From Micromonospora echinospora (GTDB lineage Bacteria; Actinomycetota; Actinomycetes; Mycobacteriales; Micromonosporaceae): 64,000 bases of DNA. Location of the stretch: contig NZ_JACHJC010000001.1 of NCBI RefSeq assembly GCF_014203425.1, positions 2,914,001 to 2,978,000 on the forward strand, read 5' to 3'. Under the pieces are notes generated by a model. That model was given only the letters and a program-made list of their open reading frames with translations. It searched no databases and was not told the DNA's origin. The stretch's first letter is position 1, and every line of letters starts with the position of its first letter. Both the position numbers and the translations under genes were made by a program. Positions 26,943 through 34,123 of the stretch are shown piece by piece.

Positions 26943-27590
26943 TCAGTCGGCCCCGTGTCCCGCGGTGGCGGCGAGGCGGTCGTGACCGTAGCCCGGCTCG
27001 GGTTGGGACGGGACGGACGGCCGGGGCCCACACACCCGTTCGACGTACTCCTCCGCCGCGGGAAGGGCGTCGAAGTCCGATCGCAGGGCGGCGACCCGCA
27101 GAAGGTCGTGCCAGGTGCCGCGGCGGAACGCGGCCTCGCGCTCCCGCCCCTCGACCCGCCAGCCGCAGTGCCGGACGTAGGCGCCGAGACTCGCCCCGTT
27201 GAACGGCAGGATGGTGCTGTGCAGGCGCCGGAGCCCGACCTCGTAGAAACTCCAGGCCATGGTGAGCATGATCGCGTCGGTGCCCGCTCCCCTCGGCGTC
27301 AACCCGGGCATGAGCTTGATCCCGGTGAGCGCGCCCTGGTTGTGCCAGTCGATCTCCCACAGGCCGGTGGCTCCCCACGGCTGCCCCGACACCGGGTCGA
27401 CGACTGTCATCCGCTGGACGCCGGGATTGGCCTGCGAACGCCGTAGCCACTCGGCCTGGGCGTCGCGGGCGACCGGCCAGCCCCAGCCGCCGACGTTGTG
27501 CCGCACCTGCTCGTGATTGGCCAGGTTGGCCAGGAAGTCCAGGTCTTCGCTTCGGGTGGGACGGATCGACACCAGGCGGCCGTTCAGCAT
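26943..27590 (-). CDS. GNAT-family N-acetyltransferase (RimJ/RimL-like)
   Basis: A 215-aa GNAT protein. The N-terminus LVSIRPTRSEDLDFLANLAN is typical of the RimJ/RimL/SpeG-type fold. GLWEIDWHNQGALTGIKLMP is the central strand pair. The acetyl-CoA pyrophosphate loop is in GLTPRGAGTDAIMLTMAWSF, and LRRLHSTILPFNGASLGAYV with RHCGWRVEGR forms the C-terminal helix and strand. A 35-residue tail extends beyond the fold. The substrate (protein N-terminus, amino sugar or small amine) is unknown. GAGGAG lies 4 nt before the ATG. It is probably monocistronic. Confidence 0.82.
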   Translation of the reverse strand: MLNGRLVSIRPTRSEDLDFLANLANHEQVRHNVGGWGWPVARDAQAEWLRRSQANPGVQRMTVVDPVSGQPWGATGLWEIDWHNQGALTGIKLMPGLTPRGAGTDAIMLTMAWSFYEVGLRRLHSTILPFNGASLGAYVRHCGWRVEGREREAAFRRGTWHDLLRVAALRSDFDALPAAEEYVERVCGPRPSVPSQPEPGYGHDRLAATAGHGAD

Positions 27591-27723
27591 GCTGCTCCTC
27601 GATGAGGCGAACGAGCCGGCGGAGGGGACACCGGACTGACGACGGAGCCGGACGAGGGACGGCTCACCTCAACGGTCTACCAGACATCGAGGGACGACCT
27701 GTCGTCAAACGCCCAACAAGTGG

Positions 27724-28869
27724 TCAGGCGACCGACTGCCACCACCCGTCCACCGCCGGCGGCTCGTCCACCACCACCCGCTCGCCGGGGCGCGGCACTG
27801 CGAGCCGCACGTCCCGGGCCTTCGTCTCGGCCCAGAGCCGGTTCACCGGCTCGGACCAGTCGTGCAGGGCCAGGTTGAACGTGCCCCAGTGCACCGGCAC
27901 CAGCAGCCCGCCGCGGACGTCGAGGTGGGCGGCGACCGCCTCCTCCGGGAACATGTGGATGTGCGGCCACGCCCTGTCGTACGCGCCGATCTGCATCAGC
28001 GTCAGGTCGAACGGGCCGTGCTCGGCGCCGATCGCGGCGTACCCGTCGAAGTAGCCGGAGTCGCCGGTGTAGAAGACCTTCCGGTGCGTGCCGGTGATCG
28101 TCCAGGAGCTCCAGAGCGTGCCGTCGCGGCGCAGCCCGCGCCCGGAGAAGTGCTGCGCGGCGGTGGCGGTGAGCGTCAGCCCGCCGACCCGGTGGCTCTC
28201 CGACCAGTCCAGCTCGACGATGCGGTGCTCGGGCACGCCCCAGCGGGCCAGGTGGGCGCCGACGCCGAGCGGCACCACGAACGGCGCGGACTGGAGATCG
28301 GCCAGCGTACGGACGGTGTCCATGTCGAGGTGGTCGTAGTGGTCGTGCGAGATCAGCACCGCGTCCAGCGGAGGCAGGTCGGTCAGGCGGACCGGCGGCT
28401 CGTGGATGCGCCGCGGGCCGACCAGCCCGGACGGGGAGCACCTGTCGCTCCACACCGGGTCGAGCAGCACCCGCTGCCCCTCGATCTCGACGAGCGTGGA
28501 GGCGTGGCCGTACCAGATCACGTTCAGCTCGCGGGCCGGGTCGGCGGCGGGCGCGGCGCCGGGGCGCAGCAGCGGCACCGGGCTGAACGGGCGCCGCTGC
28601 TGCTTGCCGAAGATCAGTTCCCGGAGCAGGTTGCGGCCGGGGTCGGCGACCATGGTGGCGCTGGCGCCGGCCGGGTTGTGGAACGTGCCGTCGCGGAACC
28701 GCGGGGACCGGGCCGCCCGTTCCGCCCGGTCGCCGGTGAGCCGGCCGCCGAGCTGCGCCGGTACGTCCCGTGTCGCCCACGCCAGTCCGGCCACGGCGGC
28801 CAGCCCGGCGAGTTTCCACATCCGCCCGCCGCGCGTCCGGTCCGGTTCCTGCCCCGTTGCCTGCCGCAT
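27724..28869 (-). CDS. Metallo-beta-lactamase-fold hydrolase (NAPE-PLD/UlaG-like) with N-terminal anchor
   Basis: A 381-aa MBL-fold protein. The metal motif HDHYDH is at residues 175-180 (ISHDHYDHLD), with further ligands in TATAAQHFSGRG, TGDSGYFDGYA and VPVHWGTFNLAL. WYGHASTLVEIEGQRVLLDP is the signature strand pair of the NAPE-PLD/UlaG branch. A hydrophobic segment at about 18-32 (WKLAGLAAVAGLAWA) after RTRGGR suggests membrane anchoring or export. It may hydrolyse a phospholipid or lactone. GGAGGG lies 6 nt before the ATG. Confidence 0.82.
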   Translation of the reverse strand: MRQATGQEPDRTRGGRMWKLAGLAAVAGLAWATRDVPAQLGGRLTGDRAERAARSPRFRDGTFHNPAGASATMVADPGRNLLRELIFGKQQRRPFSPVPLLRPGAAPAADPARELNVIWYGHASTLVEIEGQRVLLDPVWSDRCSPSGLVGPRRIHEPPVRLTDLPPLDAVLISHDHYDHLDMDTVRTLADLQSAPFVVPLGVGAHLARWGVPEHRIVELDWSESHRVGGLTLTATAAQHFSGRGLRRDGTLWSSWTITGTHRKVFYTGDSGYFDGYAAIGAEHGPFDLTLMQIGAYDRAWPHIHMFPEEAVAAHLDVRGGLLVPVHWGTFNLALHDWSEPVNRLWAETKARDVRLAVPRPGERVVVDEPPAVDGWWQSVA

Positions 28870-28948
28870 GCTCGTCCCTCCGCCGTGTCCCGCCGTACAC
28901 GGTAACCACCCCTGGCGGGCTCCGCCGGGCCGACGGGCGCGGCGGCGG

Positions 28949-29894
28949 TCAGGGCAGCCGGCGCCGCACCGCCGACGCCACGCCGGCCGCGCGCCCACCG
29001 GCCGCGCGTACCAGTTGTGACACGTCGGGCACCCATCCGCCCCGGACCGCCTCGCCGGCCGGGTTGGGCGTGAACACGATGCCCCGGTGGGCGGCGACCG
29101 GCTGCCGGGTCAGCCCGGCCAGGCGCATCAGCGGCCCGACCAGCACGTCGTACACCCCGGGCAGGGCGGTGAAGCCGAAGCGCATGATCACGTTGAGCCG
29201 TCCCACCGAGACCTCGCGGCGGGGCCGGTCGAGGCATCCGGCGATGGCCCGGGCCACCCGTTCGGGTGCGGCGACCGGGGGTGGCGGCCGGCCGATCCGG
29301 CCCAGGTAGTTGGCCGCCTGCCGGTAGACGGGTGTGTCGACGCTGCCCGGGTTGACCAGGCAGATCGCGATGCCCGGTGTCTCCCGCGCCTCCTGCTGCA
29401 GCGTGCGGGCCAGCCCTTGCAGGCCCCACTTCGCCGCCACGTAGCCGCTCATGTAGGGCGCGGTGATGTGCCCGAGCACCGAGCCGGTGAGCACGAGCGT
29501 GCCACCGCCGGCGGCCCGGAACCGGAGCAGCGCCTCCCGGGCCACGGCCGCGGCGGCCAGCAGGTCGGTGCGGACCACCTGCTCGAACACCTCGGCCGGG
29601 GTCTCGTCGAAGCGGCCGTAGGACATCACCGCGGCGGTGTGCCACCCAGGCGTCGACGCCGCCGTACTCGGCCTGCGCCGCGTCGGCGAGCGCGGCCACC
29701 GCGCCGGGCTCGGTCACGTCCATCGGTACGGTGATCGCCGCCGCGCCCGCGGCCCGGCACTCCTCGCGCACCTCGGCGAGCGTGGTGGGGGAGCGGGCCG
29801 CGAGGACCAGCCGGTCCCCGCGGCCCGCCAGCTCAAGGGCGGTCGCCCGGCCGATCCCGCTGGTCGCGCCGGTGACGACCACCGTCCGGGTCAC
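28949..29894 (-). pseudogene. Short-chain dehydrogenase, interrupted by a 1-nt insertion
   Basis: Read from GTG 29892-29894, the first frame gives VTRTVVVTGATSGIGRATAL and continues to EYGGVDAWVA. It then loses similarity at about 29645. The rest (MSYGRFDETPAEVFEQVVRT, the active-site YMSGYVAAKWGL and ICLVNPGSVDTPVY) lies in another frame down to 28949. Removing one G from TGGGTGGCAC at the junction restores WVHTAAVMSYG, the usual SDR sequence there. The gene would encode an enzyme of about 314 aa. The downstream frame could still be translated as a 226-aa fragment lacking the NAD site. The start overlaps the alcohol dehydrogenase stop (GTGA). Recent mutation or sequencing error are both possible. 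Confidence 0.8.
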
Positions 29895-31075
29895 GGCGCG
29901 AGCACGACCTTGACGCAGCCGTCCTCCTTCTTCTGGAACATCTCGTACGCCCGCGGCGCGTCGGTCAGCGGCAGCCGGTGGGTCCGCAGGTCCTCCACGC
30001 CCAGCGGGTCGTCGTCGCGCTCCAGCAGCGGGATGATGTCGTCGACCCAACGCCGCACGTGGCACTGCCCCATGCGCAGCTGGATGCCCCTGTCGAACAT
30101 CTCCATCAGCGGCATCGGGTCCTGCTCGCCGCCGTACACGCCGGAGATCGACACGGTGCCGCCGCGCCGGACCGCCTTGAGCGCGGCGTGCAGCACCACC
30201 AGCCGGTCCACGCCGGCCTTGTCGGTCATCGCCTGGGCCAGCTTGTCCGGAAGCAGCCCGGCGGCGGTCTGGGCCATCTTGCCCAGCGGCGCGCCGTGCG
30301 CCTCCATGCCGACCGCGTCGATCACCGCGTCCGGGCCGCGCCCGTCGACCAGGTCGATGAGCGTGCCGGGTACGTCGTCGAGCTGGCTGACGTCGAGCAC
30401 CTCGATGCCGTGGCGCCGGGCCATCTCCAGCCGCTCGGGCACCAGGTCCAGCCCGATCACGCGGCCGGCGCCCAGGTGGCGGCCGATCCGGGCGCAGAAC
30501 TGCCCGACCGGGCCGAGCCCGAACACGGCGAGCGTGCCGCCGGGCGGGGTGTCCGCGTACTTCACGGCCTGCCAGGCGGTGGGCAGGATGTCGGACAGGT
30601 AGAGCCAGCGCTCGTCCGGGCCGCTGTCCGGGATCGTGATCGGGCCGAACTGGGCCTGCGGCACGCGCAGGTACTCGGCCTGGCCGCCGGGGATCGAGCC
30701 GTACAGCGAGGTGTAGCCGAACAGGGACGCGCCCTTGCCCTGGCTCTTGACCTGCGTGGTCTCGCACTGGGCGTAGAGCTGCCGCTCGCACATCCAGCAC
30801 GAGCCGCAGGAGATGTTGAACGGGACGACCACCCGGTCGCCCTTCTTGAGCCGGGTCACCCCGGGCCCGACCTCCTCGACGATGCCCATCGGCTCGTGCC
30901 CGAGGACGTCGCCGGGCTTCAGGTACGGCCCGAGCACCTCGTACAGGTGCAGGTCGGAACCGCAGATCGCGGTCGAGGTGATCCGGACGATCGCGTCGGT
31001 CGGCTCCTCGATCCGGGGGTCCGGGACGTCCTCGACGCGAACGTCCCGCTTGCCGTGCCAGGTCAGTGCCTTCAT
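29891..31075 (-). CDS. Zinc-dependent alcohol dehydrogenase (formaldehyde dehydrogenase-like)
   Basis: A 394-aa MDR-superfamily enzyme. Catalytic-zinc ligands are Cys38 (TAICGSD) and His60-Glu61 (LGHEPMG). Structural-zinc ligands are Cys90, Cys93, Cys96 and Cys104. The Rossmann motif is VFGLGPVGQFCARIGRHLGA. The length and the insert after SLYGSIPGGQAEYLR match the glutathione-independent formaldehyde/long-insert ADH group. It likely oxidises an alcohol or aldehyde with NAD. It is coupled by a GTGA overlap to the interrupted SDR downstream. Confidence 0.9.
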   Translation of the reverse strand: MKALTWHGKRDVRVEDVPDPRIEEPTDAIVRITSTAICGSDLHLYEVLGPYLKPGDVLGHEPMGIVEEVGPGVTRLKKGDRVVVPFNISCGSCWMCERQLYAQCETTQVKSQGKGASLFGYTSLYGSIPGGQAEYLRVPQAQFGPITIPDSGPDERWLYLSDILPTAWQAVKYADTPPGGTLAVFGLGPVGQFCARIGRHLGAGRVIGLDLVPERLEMARRHGIEVLDVSQLDDVPGTLIDLVDGRGPDAVIDAVGMEAHGAPLGKMAQTAAGLLPDKLAQAMTDKAGVDRLVVLHAALKAVRRGGTVSISGVYGGEQDPMPLMEMFDRGIQLRMGQCHVRRWVDDIIPLLERDDDPLGVEDLRTHRLPLTDAPRAYEMFQKKEDGCVKVVLAP

Positions 31076-31147
31076 GCCCGTATGTCCCCTCTCCGGTGCC
31101 GTCCATGGGACTGCTACCCGGCAGGGGACCGTTGAATCGGCTGCCGA

Positions 31148-31777
31148 TCACCGTGGTGCGAGGTCGACGGCCACGGCGATCGTCCTGGTGGTGGCCGCCG
31201 TGACGGCGAGGGCGCCGATGTCGAGGCGGCGGCCGGCGCCGTCGGTGACGGCACCGGCAGCGAGCCGCAGGCCGGCGACGGGCGTGCCGAGCGTCGCCGA
31301 CGCGGCCTCCAGCAGCCGGCGGCGGGCCACGGCCGCGGCGACCAGCACGGGGGTACGGGTGGCCACGGCCGGCCCCGGTCCGGCGCGCCACCGGCCGGCC
31401 GCCGGTCGTGGGCGCGCGTCGGCCGGTGGGACGCGCACGCGGCGGCGCGGCAGGGACAACTCCTCGGCGATCAGCTCGGCGGCCGAGGCGTCGCCGCCGT
31501 GCCCGACCCGGCCCGGCGGCAACGTGACCGACACGGTTCCGTCCGGGCCGACCTCGACGGAGATCAGTTCCGCCGCCGGCAGCGCCGTCGCGGTCAGGAC
31601 GTGGCCGAGGCCGAGCAGGCCGGTCACGTCCGGCGACGGCAGCCGGGCGGCCCTCGGGTACGCCGCCGCGAGTTCGGCCGCGGTGACGAGGACCGGCGCG
31701 GCCAGCACGTACCCGAGGAACCGGGGGACGGATGCGCTCATCGTGGCCCGCGCGGTGCGCAGGTGAGCCGGGGACAC
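31148..31777 (-). pseudogene. N-terminal remnant of a molybdenum hydroxylase large subunit (OxiA/IorB type)
   Basis: 209 codons. The start SVPRFLGYVLAAPVLVTAAEL matches the Tat-signal h-region of isoquinoline 1-oxidoreductase beta subunits, but the twin Arg is reduced to Pro-Arg. AELISVEVGPDGTVSVTLPP, then AAELIAEELSLPRRRVRV and PADARP, follow the family's first domain. The expected molybdopterin-contacting QLTGGSN region is degenerate, and the protein stops where several hundred residues should follow. The GTG at 31777 begins 5 nt after the lcp1 stop; an ATG at 31741 is an alternative. In Streptomyces sp. K30, oxiA/oxiB lie next to lcp and act on aldehyde products of rubber cleavage. Here only a decayed piece of one subunit remains. 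It could instead be a functional small protein, though no catalytic site is present. Confidence 0.68.
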
Positions 31778-31782
31778 GGTGG

Positions 31783-33012
31783 TCAGAACTCGCGGTTGCC
31801 CAGCGGGATCTCGATGTTGATGGACTGTCCCTCGGACAGGAACAGCAGGGCCAGCTTGCGCAGGAACTCGTCGAAGAGCCAGTAGCACTCCGGCGCGAGC
31901 GGGAACGGCAGCAGTGCCTCCCGCACCGCGATGAACGGGCCCCAGCTCGTCCGCAGCAGCGTGTCCCAGAGCAGGTCGCGGGGGATCTGCAGCCAGTTGG
32001 CGATCTGGTTGCCGAGCATGAACCGGGTGAACGAGCCGAGGATGGGCTTGCTCAGCAGCCCGGCGTCGATCTCCTTGCCGAGGCCGAGCAGGATGTCTGC
32101 CAGCGCGTTGCCCTCGCGGGTGGGCGCCAGCACCGGGTCGAGGACCTCGGCGGCCTGGGCGTTCGCCTCGCTCCAGGAGGCGGGAATGTACTCGTCCTTG
32201 ATGCCGAGCATGTGGGCGGCGACCTGCCACAGGTGCAGGAACGCGGCCGACTCGGCGGCGGGGATCGGGACGCGCCAGTCGGTCAGCTTCCGCATGACCG
32301 TGGTGGGCAGGCTGTGCCAGGTGACCATGAGGTCCCGCTGGCTGATCGGGATGTCCTCCGGCGCGACCTCGGCCCAGTCCGGTGACTGCGGCAGGAGGTG
32401 ACGGACGCCCGCGTGGGCCAGCCGGGTCTTGACGGCGGTCACGATCATCGAGCCGTCGGGCTGGTAGGCGTTGGCGGTGCCGATGTCGTACCCGAGCTTG
32501 GCGGTCTTGGAGATGCGGTCCTTCATGTCCGCGCCGCCCTTGGAGTAGTAGACGGCGCGGGCCTCCTTCGGGATGACGGTGCTCATCATGCCGCTGGCCA
32601 GGCCGTACAGCACGCCGAGGTAGAGCCCGCGCTTCTCGTTGAAGCGCACGGCGGTGGCCAGCTTGCCCTGGTCCACCCAGGACGGCAGCACGCGCGCGCG
32701 TTCGATGAACTGGCGTACGTCCGCCGGGAGGCCGGCCGGCAGCGGCTGACCGTTCTTCGTCCACGTCCGCAGCAACTGGTTGACCAGTGGCGCGTCGCCC
32801 CGGTCGAGGAGCGAGGCGACGAGCGGGTCGGCCTCCTCGTCCCACACCCACCGCGGGTCGACGCCCGCTCCGGCTCCGGCCACCGAGCCCTGGGGCGACC
32901 AGGTCCACGCCGACCTGGCCTGGGCCGGCGCGGCGACGCTCAACGCGCCGAGCGCGCCCAGCGCCCCACCGGCTTTCAACATCTTGCGCCTGCTGACTGG
33001 TTCCACGTCCAC
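31783..33012 (-). CDS. lcp: Latex clearing protein (rubber oxygenase), Tat-exported, copy 1
   Basis: A 409-aa DUF2236/Lcp protein. A Tat signal (SRRKMLKAGG, hydrophobic stretch, APAQA) occupies residues 7-32. The mature part carries Arg166, Lys169, Thr170 (RISKT) and His200 (RLAHAGVRHLL), spaced exactly as LcpK30 Arg164, Lys167, Thr168 and His198, the haem-pocket residues. Lcp is a b-type cytochrome that cleaves cis-1,4-polyisoprene outside the cell into oligo-isoprenoids with aldehyde and ketone ends. The start is GTG 33010-33012; GTG 33006 has better spacing to GAGGAG. It is followed by an oxiA-like remnant and divergent from an SDR gene across a dyad. A second copy lies at 37 kb. Confidence 0.88.
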   Translation of the reverse strand: MDVEPVSRRKMLKAGGALGALGALSVAAPAQARSAWTWSPQGSVAGAGAGVDPRWVWDEEADPLVASLLDRGDAPLVNQLLRTWTKNGQPLPAGLPADVRQFIERARVLPSWVDQGKLATAVRFNEKRGLYLGVLYGLASGMMSTVIPKEARAVYYSKGGADMKDRISKTAKLGYDIGTANAYQPDGSMIVTAVKTRLAHAGVRHLLPQSPDWAEVAPEDIPISQRDLMVTWHSLPTTVMRKLTDWRVPIPAAESAAFLHLWQVAAHMLGIKDEYIPASWSEANAQAAEVLDPVLAPTREGNALADILLGLGKEIDAGLLSKPILGSFTRFMLGNQIANWLQIPRDLLWDTLLRTSWGPFIAVREALLPFPLAPECYWLFDEFLRKLALLFLSEGQSINIEIPLGNREF

Positions 33013-33043
33013 TCACTCCTCGGGGGTCGAGGCCGCTGATACG

Positions 33044-33072
33044 GTGAAACAAATGTTGCGCCCGTGTATCAC
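33044..33072. promoter_or_regulatory. Candidate operator between lcp1 and the SDR gene
   Basis: GTGAAACA (33044-33051) and TGTATCAC (33065-33072) form a 7/8-matched inverted repeat with a 13-nt centre. A shorter AACA-AA-TGTT dyad lies just inside the left arm (33048-33057). The element is AT-richer than its surroundings and lies in the 136-nt divergent region, so it could control both genes. LcpR-type TetR regulators are known to control lcp genes in rubber degraders; binding here is inference. Confidence 0.4.
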
Positions 33073-33148
33073 ATGAGAGCACGCCGTAACGGTGTCCACA
33101 AGGCTCACGGTGACAACTGTCGATGGATCAAGCAGAGGGGAGTCCACC

Positions 33149-33916
33149 GTGGCGGTGGTCGGAGAAGCGCTGTCGGGCAAGGTCGCGTGGGTGACCGGGG
33201 CCAGTCAGGGCGTCGGCGCGGCGATCGCCGAAGGGCTGGCACGGGCCGGCGCGTCGGTGATCCTCCAGTCCCGGCGCGCGGACGCGCTGGCCGCGGTGCG
33301 GGACCGGATCGTGGCCGCCGGCGGCACGGCCGAGGTGGTCGCCGGGGACGTCGCCGACGAGTCCGCCGCCGACGCGGTCGTGGCCGTGGCGCGGCAGCGG
33401 TGGGGGCGCCTGGACGTCCTGGTCAACAACGCCGGCATCAGCCCGGCGCTGCACCGCAGTGAGCGGCTGAACCTCGCGGACTGGCAGCAGGTGATCGACA
33501 CCAACCTGTCCGGGGTGTTCGTCTGCGCCCGCGCGGCCGGCGCCGTCATGATCGAGCAGGGCGCGGGCAGCATCGTCAACATGTCCTCGGTGCACGGTCA
33601 GGTCGGCTTCCCGCGCCTGGCCGCGTACAGCGCCAGCAAGGGCGGGGTCGAGCAGCTCACCCGGACGCTGGCGCTGGAGTGGGCGGCGGCCGGCGTGCGC
33701 GTCAACGCCGTCGCGCCCGGCTACCTGGAGACTCCGATGACGGAAGGGCTGCGCGGCCACGAGCAGTGGTCGAGGCGGCTGCGCGAGCGCATCCCGATGG
33801 GCCGGTTCGGCCGGCCCGAGGAGGTCGTCGGAGCGGTGCTGTTCCTGGCCTCGGACGCGGCCGGCTACGTCACCGGCAGCGTGTTGCACGTGGACGGTGG
33901 CTGGACCGCGCAGTGA
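33149..33916 (+). CDS. Short-chain dehydrogenase/reductase (FabG-like)
   Basis: A 255-aa classical SDR. It has TGASQGVG (16-23) for the cofactor, Arg-rich QSRRAD suggesting NADP preference, LVNNAGISPA (91-100), catalytic Ser146/147 (NMSSVHG), Tyr160 and Lys164 (YSASKGG), and a C-terminal SDAAGYVTGSVLHVDGGW. It probably reduces or oxidises a ketone or hydroxyl group. Next to lcp it could act on the keto end of oligo-isoprenoids or on a 3-hydroxyacyl intermediate. The GTG start has GAGGGGAG 6 nt upstream. It is divergent from lcp1 and 207 nt upstream of the acyl-CoA synthetase. Confidence 0.88.
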   Translation: MAVVGEALSGKVAWVTGASQGVGAAIAEGLARAGASVILQSRRADALAAVRDRIVAAGGTAEVVAGDVADESAADAVVAVARQRWGRLDVLVNNAGISPALHRSERLNLADWQQVIDTNLSGVFVCARAAGAVMIEQGAGSIVNMSSVHGQVGFPRLAAYSASKGGVEQLTRTLALEWAAAGVRVNAVAPGYLETPMTEGLRGHEQWSRRLRERIPMGRFGRPEEVVGAVLFLASDAAGYVTGSVLHVDGGWTAQ

Positions 33917-34001
33917 CCGAGGGCGTCGCCCGCGTGGTTAGCCGGCGTTCTCCCCGTGGGCGCGCATCCGGTCGCGATGAGCACGTATCGACCGCTGCTT
34001 C

Positions 34002-34030
34002 TTCCCAGGAAGTTAACCCTCGTTTACAGT
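34002..34030 (+). promoter_or_regulatory. Possible promoter of the acyl-CoA synthetase gene
   Basis: TTCCCA (34002-34007), a 17-nt spacer and TACAGT (34025-34030) fit a moderate -35/-10 pair about 94 nt before the ATG. The spacer includes GTTAAC in an otherwise GC-rich region, which may be part of an operator. Confidence 0.3.
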
Positions 34031-34123
34031 GCTGCCATCGGCTGCGGAGCCCCGCGGCACCACGGCGAGGGGTGCGGCCAGCCCTGCCACCACCAGGCCC
34101 GGTTGCGTGCGAAGGAGAACTCC

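Noticed and set aside
28614..31391. 925-codon minus-strand frame covering MBL, SDR and alcohol dehydrogenase genes
   Set aside because: Only its middle (the SDR N-terminus) is meaningful; the rest is an out-of-frame reading of neighbouring genes.
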